This document shows positions 1 through 11,880 of a stretch of DNA of 64,000 bases, one piece after another. The stretch lies in NCBI RefSeq assembly GCF_026213295.1, contig NC_079432.1, positions 15,186,761 through 15,250,760 on the forward strand, written 5' to 3'. Every line of letters starts with the position of its first letter. Position 1 is the stretch's first letter. Position numbers and translations under genes: made by a program. Origin of the DNA: Gadus chalcogrammus (lineage: Eukaryota > Chordata > Actinopteri > Gadiformes > Gadidae). The notes beneath the pieces were generated by a model, which saw only the letters and a program-made list of their open reading frames with translations, was not told the origin of the DNA and did not search any database.

Positions 1-56
<56 letters not shown>
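1..56. repeat. (GA)n microsatellite cut by window edge
   Basis: A pure GA dinucleotide tract of 28 units begins at the first base, so the real tract continues to the left of the window. Confidence 0.97.
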
Positions 57-58
<2 letters not shown>

Positions 59-1532
59 TATGCAGGAGCCGCCCTACTGCAATCCCAAGCAGAGATCTGG
101 TAACCTGCAGGTTTGCACACACTCACAAAGACTCTCCTCAAACACAGCAGACACATATTGGCTCCAAACCATTCATATAATATTTGGATAGAAGCACTCC
201 TTCACACAGTTGAACTTGACAAAAAGAATTACACCGGCCCACAATTCAATTAAACTTTTAGTGCGTCAGCTTCAGAACGTAACCCATATTTCCGGTGGAA
301 ATTCAAAACAGATTCCATGAGGTTTGTTTCCATGGTTATCACATTGTTAATGTTTCCTCCTCTGAAGTGAAGTATCGAATTTCGCGAGTGCTAGCTATGG
401 CTTACTCTCGGGAAAGAACCGTAATGAACCTCAATTGGTTCCTGAATGCCCCGTCCCAGTGCCCGTCCCCCAACTCGTACTCCATGGGGGCAGGGGCGCT
501 GCCTGGCGGGGAAAAGTGGTACTGATTCTAAGGGCCCAGCCCAACGCAGCACGGCCCACGGCCCGCGGATGGCAATTAATAATATAATATTAATATTCTT
601 TCATAGGGCCCAAAATTCCTGGCAGCGCTCCTGCATGGGGGAAATAATGAGCGCACAGAGCTGGACCATGCAGAAGAACAACAGCAACACTGCCAAAAAT
701 GTCACCCTTGAAAAAAATCATGGTGGATCATGCTCATGTCTTCTAGACTTGCCCCTCTATTCAGACTTTCTGGAGGGAAGTAGCAGCAATTAAAAAAAAC
801 TTGGTTTTGGCATCAGTACAACATTCACATCCCTGTATCTCAGACATATCCCTGATGGGCTAGGTAAAAATGATACCTACATCCTAAAGTTTGTCATGGC
901 AGCAAGCAAAAAGACCATTACAAAATGCTGCCTTCAATTAAGCTGCCCCACTGCCTCTTTGTCAATATTGTTAATCACCTCCATCTCTTATAACAGATGA
1001 CCCACTCCATACAGCTCCAAAAAGAGCTGGGAGAAAGACGCTGGGAACATTGGATTATAATTTATTTATTTTTTTCATAAAAAGGGCACTCTATGGAGGG
1101 AATTGTGACTTAGATGTCGGATACACTAAACGAATGTCAATGTGAACATCCTCTTCTAAGTCTGCTGCAGATACGTCTCACCGGCAGAACTTCTCATTTC
1201 CCCTGAGCATTCGGTGCTCTCGCCGACAGAGCAGAGTGCTGTTTTGATCACCACCTTGACTGTGGAGGTGGCGTATCGTGACACCAAACTGTTACCGCTT
1301 TACTAAGACACACATATCACAGGAGGTTTGCCATTTTGCCAGAAAATATTTTAGAATAATGACATTAAAGTACCAGTTTTTCCCTTTCTTTCTTCGCATT
1401 TTATTCCGTGATCTGCAGTGAGAACCAGACTGATATTTATTCCCTGTTCACCGCCACATTAAGGCTAATGACAACTTAGGTCCGAGAATGACTGGTTTTT
1501 GCATTGGGACGCCACTCTCATGCTATCCACAC
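57..1532. other. Unannotated single-copy sequence
   Basis: No tandem structure, RNA gene or recognisable coding exon is visible. The two small overlapping plus-strand ORFs at 295-525 and 446-793 resemble no family I know and have no supporting context. The sequence alternates AT-rich stretches (near 575-600 and 1060-1080) with ordinary sequence, as expected of vertebrate intergenic or intronic DNA. Confidence 0.6.
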
Positions 1533-1728
1533 TTTTGCTAACAATCCCCTTAGCATTTCTTGGTTGTCTCAAAATGACCCTTAATAGAAGGCTAGTCCGT
1601 TGCTGGCCATATTTTACTAACAATCCAAGAGGGAGTTAAGTGGCCTCAAAATGGCCTTTATACAATAACATGCAAGGTTGCTGAGGCTAGTCATGGTTTG
1701 CTAACAATGGCCAGAGGAAGTTAAGTGG
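1533..1728. repeat. Degenerate direct repeat, period about 90 bp
   Basis: The motifs GCTAACAAT, GGCTAGTC, GAGTTAAGTGG and TCAAAATG recur in the same order, giving two to three decayed units (about 1533-1599, 1599-1692 and 1693-1728). The units are too diverged for a recent array, and no element family is recognised. Confidence 0.5.
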
Positions 1729-2293
1729 AGAAATAGCGATTTTTCTGTTATGGACGGGATCAATTGTATTGAACACCCGCATTATGCTAAAGTGAGATAT
1801 CCATGGAGCACTCTGACGGTGGACCTAATCGAGTCTCTGATCATTTAGTCTGGGACACCTCGGGAGATACCCCGTCTGGGCCGGACCTGGGCCGACGGCA
1901 CACACAGACAGTGAGACGGATCCAGGTCTGATTACAGGTATCATCTGCTCCGATAACACCGCGACTGGACGCACAATACCCAGCCTCCCTGGTGATCTGT
2001 CACACAATCAATGTCGCTCCTGAAAGTCTTTTACTACCATTATTATGATGATTGCACGGCGTTGGGCTCTAACTCTTTATTCCACACACGCAAGATTCTG
2101 TCTGTCGTGGGCTACACAGAAACCTCTCCTTTTGTTTCCACTGACTGCTCCCCTTCGACGCTTGCTACAGACGCGACCTTCTTCCTGATGCAACTCCTTC
2201 TGCATACCAGAGTCAGTGAGGTACCTCTTAGACATGCGGCAGACGCTATTATGCAAAGTGATTTGCAATAAATTAATTTTCAGAAACAAAAAA
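1729..2293. other. Unannotated sequence
   Basis: No repeat or gene is recognised. The short overlapping ORFs at 1825-2007 (minus), 2011-2271 (plus) and 2077-2289 (minus) have no recognisable domains and are treated as chance. Confidence 0.55.
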
Positions 2294-2440
2294 GGAGCAG
2301 GTAGGGGTTAAGGATCTGTAGGCTCAAGGATGCCCGCAGATCGACCGTGGACGCTGGGGATCAAACCCAGAACCAATCTGCTGGGTTAGGCACCCTTAAC
2401 CTAACCACTAGTGGTTTGGCACCGCTAACCACTACACTGT
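2294..2440. repeat. Fragment of dispersed fish repeat (family 1)
   Basis: The segment holds GAGCAGGTAGGGGTTAAGG and then GGGGATCAAACCCAGAACC and CTGCTGGG. The same ordered motifs occur near 12995, 14380, 29650-30050, 34600, 39610, 44970 and 50650 in this window, which identifies one old interspersed repeat. From general knowledge, the fuller form (CCAAAGCGACTTACAG, then ACATGTCATTAAGGAGCAGG, then a box-B-like GATCGAACCC) is very common in teleost genomes. I do not assign a formal family name. Confidence 0.55.
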
Positions 2441-3955
2441 GCCAGGCAGCAGTGACTACTGGTTGCCTGTAAAGTGCTTGGCTTCTTTAATGTGTTGTTG
2501 ACGCTGCATTAGCTCAGCTGGTGTCTATGTAGAGTTATAAATAGGTCAGGAGTTTTGAACAGACAGAGGAAGCCTATCTTTTGGTCACAGAGCCCTGGCT
2601 CTGAAATTTTATGTATAGAGGAGGTAGAATAGGAGTGGGAGAGGAAAATATGTTTATAGTCACTTCACTTCACTACAATAGGGAAGGAATACAAGTGAAA
2701 TTTCAGCTCCTAACTCAACCTCATATTATGACATGTTCCGAAGATCATTACTTGTTTTTTAATAATTCAACTCCTTAACAGAGGGTTTCTGTTAGAGGTT
2801 GAAAACACCGCCCAGGGGCAGACAAACATGTACCGTTTCAAAATATTTGGGTGTTTTATTCTCGAATGAGTGCCTAATTGCTTCCCGCCCTTAGCTCCAA
2901 CTTCAAAGATGAAACGTGTTAAACGGACTATGGATTTTTCAATTCCTCTTGTATTTATATTTAATTTGTCTGGCAGACCCGCTGTGCGGTGTGTGATGAG
3001 TTAAACCAAGCTTCCACTCCGGTCTGAAATACCCTGGATCTGCGCCAGCTGTTCTGCCTTCTGCCCTTGCCCAAATCTGGGAGCCAGCAGTCCTTCTCTG
3101 TTATGGCAGAACGTCTGGGAGTAGAAGGCCCACTGCCTGGCCGTACACTAAAATGGAAATGGTGCAGAGTTACGCCCTGTTTCATGTTGAATTATGGCAG
3201 ATATTCTACTGACGAGAAACTGAAAGAAGCTTCCAGTAGGGGAGTACATATATAAGAAAGGTATTTTTACAGGGGCCAGTCCAAACAATGTTGATTTCAA
3301 ACCTTAGCAGTCCCTCCTTTACAGTTTACAACGGCTGGCCAAGTTTGTGGCAATTGCCCCCTTACTGAACCCCGCCTCCTGCAACATGATTGGTTGAAAG
3401 AAATAGAAACGTCCTGGTAACCCAGATTTGAGACTGCACTTACCCTAACCTTACATGGTGACCCCCATGCATAGCAGCCTGGGTAACCCCATGCATAGCA
3501 GCCGACACCATCAGATAATTCCATCAGCATCCCATTAGGATTAGACTCCATGGAACATCAAGCATATTACCACCTACTGCACTCTGAACCCTTACATGAT
3601 GGGTGCTTACCCCAGCCCTAATGGTTATTATTCCCATGATGCATTGCTTCAGCCATTTTTCTCCTGACCAAAGCCATCTTTAAACTAATACCTTCATTTA
3701 AACATAGCTAAATGTATCCCTTAACATAACCATCTCTTACCTAATCCAACATTTTATAATTTCAGAAATTCCCCCTAATCTAGTGAAACATCACTATTTT
3801 CGATTTTACCCCTCAACCAAACTCTCTAACCCATTACCTAAACCCACCCAACTCCAGCATCACAAGAAGTAATCCCCAGAGAGGTGTATCTCAGGGTCCA
3901 CCCTGGAGACCAGGCTCCTCCTCTCAGTGTTTAACTAGGCAGGCCTCCCAACCAG
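2441..3955. other. Unannotated sequence with a small tandem duplication
   Basis: This is mostly plain sequence without a recognisable gene. A 17-bp word, CCCCATGCATAGCAGCC, occurs at 3463-3479 and again at 3487-3503, a small tandem duplication with a 24-bp period. The ORFs at 2961-3185 (minus), 3067-3255 (plus) and 3297-3551 (minus) are not recognised. Confidence 0.55.
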
Positions 3956-4840
3956 GAGGTTACAACCATAGACATCTTATATCATAGACGCAGCATTGGC
4001 TGCTGGGACGCGAGAAATGCGGCCGCCATCTTGAAATGGGGGGCTGGGAGCGGAAACAGGTGGCGTCCACAGCCGAAACAGGATGCCGGGCTGGTGTTCA
4101 GCGTATTCCTGCTCAAATGAGCGGACCATCCACAATAGGAATCGGGGGATTACTTTTCACAAGTAAGATTTATCATTACCGTACTATTGGTTATATACTA
4201 TTTTGTGAAAAGAATATTACCAGTACTTTAGTCTTGATAGTACTGAAATCGTAGCCAGCTAGGCTAATAAACAAGAGAATGACCGTAATGAATTGCTTGT
4301 CAGTGAAATGAATTGAATGAAAAAAATAACAATCCATCTACTGATGCACCGGTTTGGACACATCATCAGTGTTGTATCCTGGAGTCACTGGGTGTTTCGG
4401 GGCATACAACAGGCACCCTCCTCCAGGCGAACCGACCGATGGCTCTTCTTCGGTTTGCACCTGTTATTCCCAGTGGGCCGTAGGCTTTGCTCAGGGAGTG
4501 ACTGGCGAACCCCCAACTGCCCACCTCCACTGGCATACACCTTAAAGCATATCAGAATATTATTGTACTGTTAAGCCAACTATAAATAATAAAACACGCC
4601 AAACCATGTGTCCTTTATCATAGATACACGTATGACAAAAAAACGCATGAAAATCAGTGGTATTCAGTGAGGTATGATTAATTAAATGCGCTGACGGTTC
4701 ATCGCTCCTGTCAAACGGATTACACTGAGTGGAGCGGATCACCACTCCTAGATGGCGGCCTATGCGTCTCGTCAGCGCCAGTAGGCGGTAGCGTTCGATG
4801 CTCCGTCTATGATATAAGATGTCTATGGTTACAACTCCTC
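3956..4840. mobile_element. Candidate non-autonomous DNA element with long terminal inverted repeats
   Basis: The word CCATAGACATCTTATATCAT at 3966-3985 is present in inverted orientation at 4808-4827, and the match extends inward. GCGGCCGCCATCTTG near 4019-4033 pairs with GATGGCGGCC at 4751-4760, with GACGCGAGAAATGC opposite a GACGCATAGG-type segment between them. The ends therefore form imperfect inverted repeats of about 80 bp around a 700-bp interior with no transposase-like frame. This architecture fits a MITE-like, non-autonomous DNA transposon. The left word is familiar from fish repeats in general, but I cannot name the superfamily and the exact ends and target-site duplication are uncertain. 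Confidence 0.65.
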
Positions 4841-4924
4841 TCCAGATCGTTAGGCCGGCTCCCCAGGCCCTCACATCACCAATCAATCCCAGGATGCTCA
4901 GCCCCTTCCAAAACCATTAAATGG

Positions 4925-5240
4925 CTTAGTCACTAGCTTAGACACTAGCTTGGTCACTAGCTTGGTCACTAGCTTGGACACTAGCGTGGTCACTAGCTTG
5001 GACACTAGCGTGGTCACTAGCGTGGTCACTAGCTTGGTCACTAGCTTGGTCACTAGCTTGGTCACTAGCTTGGTCACTAGCGTGGTCACTAGCTTGGTCA
5101 CTAGCGTGGTCACTAGCGTGGTCACTAGCTTGGTCACTAGCTTGGTCACTAGCGTGGTCACTAGCTTGGACACTAGCTTGGTCACTAGCTTGGTCACTAG
5201 CTTGGACACTAGCGTGGTCACTAGCTTGGTCACTAGCCTA
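4925..5240. repeat. 12-bp minisatellite (TGGTCACTAGCT)n
   Basis: About 26 uninterrupted 12-bp units of the form TGG(T/A)CACTAGC(T/G) are present. Two positions vary between units: T or A in GGTC/GGAC, and T or G after AGC. The period is divisible by three and has no stop codon in the listed frames, so both strands are open (Val-Thr-Ser-Leu type on plus, Leu-Val-Thr-Lys type on minus). This is a property of the repeat, not evidence of a gene. Confidence 0.95.
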
Positions 5241-5499
5241 GCCACAGCCTTGGCTCACAGTACCAGCCTCCCAGGCTGCCCAGGTCTGGGAGGAGAGGTT
5301 CTGCTAGAGGTTAGATTCCATTAGACTGTCGCAAACAGACGTTCTCTCACACTATCGTTCTCTTACATTGCATTTACGAAGCAAAGCAAACATGTCGGCA
5401 CAGTTTTATTAAACCACAGAAAACAGGAAGTACTTTTGAAACTCGGTATCAAAAGTATCTTTTGATACAAACAATACAAAAAAGAAACAATACAAAAAG
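5241..5499. other. Unannotated sequence with a short inverted repeat
   Basis: A perfect 10-bp inverted repeat, GTATCAAAAG at 5446-5455 with its complement at 5459-5468, has a 3-nt spacer. Short A-rich direct repeats (AACAATACAAAAA) follow at about 5468-5500. No gene is seen. Confidence 0.6.
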
Positions 5500-6396
5500 A
5501 AATGAGCTCACTTCCTTTTTGACGTGCCCCTGATTTCAACGGTGACCAAATTGTTTGGATGTCCCCAGAATGATGTCATGAGTCTATGTACCAAGTTTGG
5601 CTATGATATGTTAAAGACATGCTGAGAACAGACTTCCTGTTTGGCGGCTTTGCCGTCAAGTTTGATTGGCGGTTTTGAATTTGAAAAGCTGTCCGGCACA
5701 TTTGTTCAACTTGGTCTGAAGATCATATATGGTAAGTTTCATGATGATTGGACATAATTAGTGTCCTGTGGATATGAACTATTGATTTTGACAACTTTCA
5801 ACATGGTGGCTAAATTCTGATGTTGCCATTGGAAATATTTTATTAGCTACATGGGGTGGTCTGATAGTATCAACAGACATTGGAAATTTGTTTGAAATAT
5901 ACTAACCCTAACCCTAAAACACGTCTTCATTAATTATAGCGCCTTCTAGAGGTCAATGGTCACCAAATTCATTGAGTGTCCCCATGATGATGTCATAGGT
6001 CTATGTACCAAAATGAGATGCATCTTGAAGGTTTTTGACATAAACCAAGATAGCGGAAAATCCATCATGGCGCAAATCAACGACATAGGGTGCGTTGAAC
6101 TCGGCTTGGATCAAGGAATCCAATGATACCTTTTTTGTGAATATTGGATGAATGGGTCGAAAGTTATAAACATGAATGCATAACCAACTTTGACCTGTTG
6201 GTGGCGCTAGAGCTGATGAGCTAGCGACCTCAAATTTACTTAATGGGCTAATGGGACTGTCCTGAACCAGTGTGTCACAACTTTTCGCCAAGGCGTTTTA
6301 TGGGCTGCCATAGACTCCAACTGAAGGATAATAATAATAAGAAAACGTAAGAAAACAATAGGTTGTCTCGCAGCTTCGCTGCTTGGCCCCCAATAA
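5500..6396. repeat. Old dispersed repeat with internal duplication
   Basis: The block contains two related segments about 415 bp apart (5538-5594 and 5953-6010). Both carry GGTxACCAAATT, GTGTCCCC or ATGTCCCC, GATGATGTCAT-like and GTCTATGTACCA words. It also contains GTTGGTGGCGCTAGAG near 6199, and ends with an (ATA)n-rich stretch, then GTCTCGCAGCTTCGCTGCTT and GGCCCCCAATAATG. From general knowledge, that ending and the TGGTGGCGCTAGAG word are typical of an abundant fish interspersed repeat. No transposase or reverse transcriptase frame is visible. I leave the family unnamed. Confidence 0.6.
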
Positions 6397-7388
6397 TGTA
6401 ATTTCTGTGCTTCACATAGTGAGCATGTGAGTATGGGTGTATCACCCCTAATCTAAGTCCAGTGGAGAATGTAAATGTGACTTAATATTCAACTTCTAGT
6501 TGAATGTCATTTCTGACCAGTCTGCATGTTTCCTGTTTCACGTGAAGCACTCTAAATCACCCGATATGTGCTGTAGCCACAGAATAATAGGACATATGAA
6601 ATATAAGATGTCCTTTTAGATGAGGTATTAAGGATCTGATATTAATCAAACCCCCCGGTAGAGACGTGCTTGTATAACGAAATACAAGCAATTAAAATTC
6701 ACAATGACTCATGTGGAAGTCTGGCACAGTTTAAAAAGCCCATGTGGCCTGTTTTTGTGTGTGGGTGTGTGTATGTGTGCGCCTTTGTATGTGTATGTGT
6801 GTATACGTGTCTGTGTGTGTAGAGAGATAGATAAATAGGCCAATGTCTTTGTTCAACATCTTCATCTACACTATTTTATTATTTTTAGTTAGTCACTGAA
6901 GCAGGCATAAATTCTCTAAAACACATACTTATGTCCTATTCTATTCCAGGGCATTGTTGAATACTTGAATACTTGAGTGGTGTTAAGCGACCTCGCCTCA
7001 ACTACAGACCCTGCCCATTTTTTTCATATAACGGCACACCCCGTTGTGGTTTATACTTATATATATACTACATTTTTTCTGGATTCTGTGTTCTGTTTTG
7101 CTGTGTTTTTAACAGAATCCTGCCTGAGGTCTGAATCGTATACATACTGTGTATTCAGAGCTAACGACTTGTTGTTTTACAAAGTGTTGATTCTGTTGAT
7201 CCCAGCGGGCCCAGAGGTGGTGCTGGCGACATCACTTCCTGTTTCTAAAATAAGAGCGCGAGTGCTGGGATATGAGAGGTAATAACAGTAATTGTTGTGT
7301 TTTCCCGCTGTGGCGTCGCAGGAAGTGGGCGAGGTTTTGTTTTGCACACATACTCTTCTATATCTACAACACAGCTTCATTAGGGGCC
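6397..7388. other. Unannotated sequence with an interrupted GT-rich stretch
   Basis: An interrupted TG/TATG-rich run lies at about 6754-6822. The remainder is AT-rich single-copy sequence. The ORF at 6977-7282 (101 codons, plus) has no recognisable domain and runs through AT-rich DNA. Confidence 0.55.

Positions 7389-7477
<89 letters not shown>
7389..7477. repeat. Compound (GT)n-(GTGC)n microsatellite
   Basis: A short GT tract (7389-7414) changes directly into about 16 units of the tetranucleotide GTGC. A small (AGAC)n run follows at 7517-7535. Open frames here translate to Cys-Val or Ala-Arg repeats and are not genes. Confidence 0.95.
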
Positions 7478-7642
7478 GACCAAGGGACAGCAAGACAGAG
7501 AAACTGGTGTGCAGAGAGACAGACAGACAGACAGAGACAAATAAACTGTAAGAGCTGGTTTTCTTTCTTTTCAAAAAAGATGTAACATCAAATATGAATT
7601 ACCACTTTAATATCATAACAATCAGTGTCAGGTCACATATTC

Positions 7643-7653
7643 CAGAGAGAGAG

Positions 7654-7710
<57 letters not shown>

Positions 7711-7798
7711 ACGCGCGCGCGGACGGGCGTGCGTGCGTGCGTGCGTGCGTGCGGGCGGGCGGGCGGGCGGGCGGGCGGGCGGGCGGGCGTGCGTGTGT
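7643..7798. repeat. Compound (GA)n-(GT)n-(GTGC)n-(GGGC)n array
   Basis: Four simple repeats follow one another without unique sequence: GA (7643-7657), GT (7657-7708), a CG-rich transition, GTGC (about 7727-7752) and GGGC (7752-7790). Each motif differs from its neighbour by one base change, which suggests stepwise motif conversion during expansion. Confidence 0.93.
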
Positions 7799-7835
7799 AG
7801 ATTCACCAGATTATCCTTTGTATTCTTTGCGTAGG

Positions 7836-7989
7836 AGGGTGATTACAGATGTGACTGGGTGAATACAGATGAGAGGGAGATTACAGATGTGAGTGTGTGA
7901 ATACAGATGAAAGGGTGAATACAGATGTTGACGTTGAATAGAGATGTTACTGGGTGACTACAGATTTGATGATGAGTACAGACGTGAGT
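7836..7989. repeat. Degenerate 19-20-bp minisatellite
   Basis: About eight units share the core GNNTACAGATGTGA followed by GGGT or a similar end. They include GATTACAGATG, GAATACAGATG, GACTACAGATT and GAGTACAGACG. The units are substituted but keep near-constant spacing, so this is an older tandem array next to the simple repeats upstream. Confidence 0.8.
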
Positions 7990-9104
7990 AGCGTAGTTAC
8001 AGAAGACAGCCCCTGTTACCATAACACATAGAAGTTACGGACAAACAAACAACCAATCGGCCTGGTGACGGACACCATAAACATCCAGCTGTGACCATGA
8101 GAGTAGCCTACAACTCTTCTCACAGGATGTCCAAACAAACTAACTCCCAACTTCCTTCCAAAATGTCTGATGTTCTCAGCTCTTAAATTAATCAAGGACT
8201 CATCTCTGATAGTCATCTCAGTTAAAGCCTGGTGATCGTTAATTAGTCCCACAGATTACAAACCCTATTAGTGGTAACACTGATGTTGATGACTGTGATA
8301 TTTGAGTCAGATGTTCATGACTATGATATTGAATATGGTAATCTAGTGTATTACGTTGAGATGTTTGTCACCAAGTATCTCTTCATCTTCGCTTTATTCA
8401 AGTGACAAATATTAAGCGTTTGATAGACAGGAGCCAAACCTTGTGGAATTCGGTGATCATGTTTCATGTCAGAGATATTAGTCTAACACTTTTCCACAAC
8501 ACTTTATACACCATTGGTATAAGAAAAACACCTTTTTAGAAAGGTGGAAGCGGGAAGTAGAACGTACTACAGAAACTCTTCTGTCCCTGTGAAGAGTTTT
8601 TATATACTGGTGTAAATTAATATGAAACCCAGCTCTAAAAGCAAACAAGCATAGGGTCAGAACATGAAGGGAACACGCTGTGTATCAGTGTTTGAAGAAC
8701 TGAGGGGTCAGCAACCAAAGTGTATCAGATCCAGTTGGCGGCGTGCACAGCAAGTGTGTGAGAGTACGGCGAGGGTGAAATGTATGGCATACAAACCAGC
8801 CAGACTAATTTTTCAGTTCACCACCTAAAAACTCAGTCTGCTCCAAAAGACAGCCTTATCTCTCTTTGCCCTTTTCGAAATAACCACTTCTCATCAGAGC
8901 CGAAGCACTGTTTGGCAATCATAGCACTCAGCACGATTTTTTCCTTTTTGCTTTGGTTTGAGAAGCTACCGCCAAATGGTATTGTAATGATGCAGGAGGC
9001 TCCAGGCCGGCTATCCAGTCCACAGTCAGGCCGTTCTGCGGTAAACACTGCGGCGCTGCTACTAATCTGTATCTGGGCTTACCGGCCGTCCGAGCTGCAC
9101 TCAG
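7990..9104. other. Unannotated sequence
   Basis: No repeat of note is present. The ORFs at 8016-8252 (minus) and 8780-9157 (plus, running into the GA tract) have no recognisable domains. Nothing supports a gene. Confidence 0.55.
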
Positions 9105-9146
9105 AGCAGAGAGAGAGAGAGAGAGGGAGAGAGAGGGAGAAAGAGA
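9105..9146. repeat. Interrupted (GA)n microsatellite
   Basis: A GA-rich tract with GGG interruptions. Confidence 0.85.
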
Positions 9147-9303
9147 TCACGGCTTAGAGCTAAGTGCAAATGGCTCTGGTGGAGAAGGGGAATGAGAGTT
9201 GAACTGTAAATAACAGTTTGATCCTTCATAATCTATCTCTGTGTTGAGCAACACTGGTAGCAGATGGACGCATTGTCCTTGGAGTTCCATTACTATGGGC
9301 TGT

Positions 9304-9480
9304 AGGGTCAAGACTAGCTCCTGGTTATGGTCCGGGCTCAGGCAGACAGGGTCGAGACTGTGTCCTTGGAGCGCTAGGCTTCTACTAACGCTGTCAGGGC
9401 TATGGCTACTGGTTATGCTATCGACTAGCATTACTGGAGCAGGGTCATGGCTAAGTCCTGCGGGCAGAACTCCAAGGCCT
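9304..9480. repeat. Degenerate tandem repeat, period 44-48 bp
   Basis: The core AGGGTCAAGACT and its variants start at 9304, 9348, 9396 and 9441, each followed by a TCCTGG or TCCTTGG-like word. This gives about four decayed units. The overlapping ORFs on both strands (9147-9431 minus, 9241-9564 plus) arise inside this array and are not supported as genes. Confidence 0.6.
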
Positions 9481-10274
9481 TTTATGGAGGGGAGTACTTT
9501 GAGGTGTAGTGGTCTGGTGGATGAAAAATACTTTAAACTTGAGGACAGTCATGATTTCAAATGAACTTTTAAAGCATATACTTTTCTTATCTGCTGATGT
9601 CTGTGTTTCTTTATTATGTCACCCTCATTACAAGCACATTTTATCCCATCTTATCTTAAATGCATTTATACATTTGGCTGCGATATTTTCAGCAAATGAA
9701 GAAGAGAGATTGCAGATGTGATCACATCCATAACAGAGTAATCTCTCAAACCAAATGGGTCTACCAAACAACATCTGATTAAAATGGACATGGTTCCGTC
9801 GTTAGCCCCATCTTTAACCAGAAATCTAAAGCGTCAAATGATCTGTATTTTTTATTATTTAAACTGTGGAACGACAATGCCCAAACGTGGCACACCGTGA
9901 AAACGCAAAAAACACAAATCACATCAAATCAACCCGTTCACAGCTGCTGGCCAGCAGGCTGATCAGACATCCCATAATGCAGCAGCAGCAGCTGAAAAGA
10001 ATGCAGGTTCGAATGCATGTTTGTTTACCTCCTCACCGCTTCACGCCGCACGTAGAAAACAAGAAACTAGAGGCAGACCTCAAGAAGCACAGCTGGTCAC
10101 GTCGAGCGTAGAGAGCAACTGGGAACTGATTGGAATGGATGCTGATTGGATATTCTGATGTTGGAGTGACATGCTGGGGGGAGGGGCATGCTACGACGAG
10201 GTCGCTCTCTCTCACACACACGCTTTTATCTCTGAGTCATCTGCTCTCGACAAATGAATGCATCAGATAGGCGC
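9481..10274. other. Unannotated sequence
   Basis: AT-rich to mixed sequence with a short CAG run near 9979-9990. No gene, RNA or repeat family is recognised. Confidence 0.55.
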
Positions 10275-10376
10275 AAACACACACACACATTTATGCAAAA
10301 ACACACAATCATCACACACACACACACACACAATACCATCAGCGTGCAATCACACACACACACAGACAAACATCAT
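10275..10376. repeat. Interrupted (CA)n stretch
   Basis: Several short CA runs are separated by a few bases of unique sequence. It lies just upstream of a long GT tract of opposite strand sense. Confidence 0.85.
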
Positions 10377-10404
10377 CATATGATCAGTGTGTTTATCTGC
10401 ATCA

Positions 10405-10942
<538 letters not shown>

Positions 10943-10995
10943 CATCTCGGATGGGCATCCATCCAAGATACTCGGATGGATGCCCATCCGAGATG
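10943..10995. repeat. Perfect inverted repeat, 22-bp arms
   Basis: The arm at 10943-10964, starting CATCTCGGATGGGCATCC, is exactly complementary to 10974-10995, with a 9-nt loop. No transposon ends are recognised around it. Confidence 0.93.
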
Positions 10996-11835
10996 AATGG
11001 GAATCGACACCACAAGATGTCCACAGTCAGTTGAGCATTGAGGGTATCGGAATGAGTCAATGTTGGTATTGCATCAATGTCCATGCTCCATGGTATTGTA
11101 TTATGCTCCATGGTATTGTATCAATGTCCATGCTCCATGCTCCCCGGTCGGCTGCCACACTCTGCCTAGGGGACTTTATTGGGCTCCCCCAGACAAGGCC
11201 GCAGGGCGGGGCTGTGGGAAGCCGGTTTATTGTACGGTTTGCAGACAGTAATATATGATGTTGGTGCCGCCCGTTGTCATGCAGGTGATCTCTCCCTGAG
11301 TGCGTGGTGACGGCTGGTTCAACCTGCACACTGAATGCTCAATGCACAACAGCAGTCCAGCCTCACCCAGCCCCAGAGTAGCTTTATCCTAATTATGGTC
11401 TGTATGATGATTTTTGTTGTAATATACCTCACAATTGTCTGACTTTTGCTGTTAATTGAGACACCTTACTTGTTCTTGTTGCATTGTTTCCCTCATTAAG
11501 AACTGTTTACCACACACAATAAATTAAGTTTTATGGATTAAGTTGAATTAGTAGATCTGGTAAAAAACAATGAAAATGAGTTGTATGTTCCTTATATCCG
11601 CTGTGTTTGAGGTGGTTTCTCAGCACATAACACCCTTCAGGTGGGGCAGGATGACCAATCAGGATGGGCGGCAGGGAGGCGTGACTTAAAACCATAATCA
11701 GTGTATCTTTTTTACCAAAATAAGGTTATACAATTAATTTAATGAATAATTGCCCTAATGGGATTAAACAATTTCCGTGCATGATTTATGAATTATGTTT
11801 AACAGTAATATTAATTATATGAATACGAATATTCA
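10996..11835. other. Unannotated sequence with short direct repeats
   Basis: GCTCCATGGTATTGTA occurs at 11085-11100 and 11105-11120, and ATCAATGTCCATGCTCCATG at 11073-11092 and 11120-11139, marking a small local duplication. The remainder is AT-rich single-copy sequence without a gene. Confidence 0.55.
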
Positions 11836-11880
11836 TTAATAATATATATATATATACATATATGAAATATTCATATTTTG
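11836..11880. repeat. AT-rich (TA)n stretch
   Basis: A short TA dinucleotide run is embedded in AT-rich sequence. Confidence 0.75.

Noticed and set aside
4925..5240. CRISPR-like array
   Set aside because: Units are contiguous 12-mers without spacers, and the window is vertebrate-like.
5901..5917. Interstitial telomere repeat (CTAACCCTAACCCTAAA)
   Set aside because: Only about two and a half units; expected by chance or inside the old repeat there.
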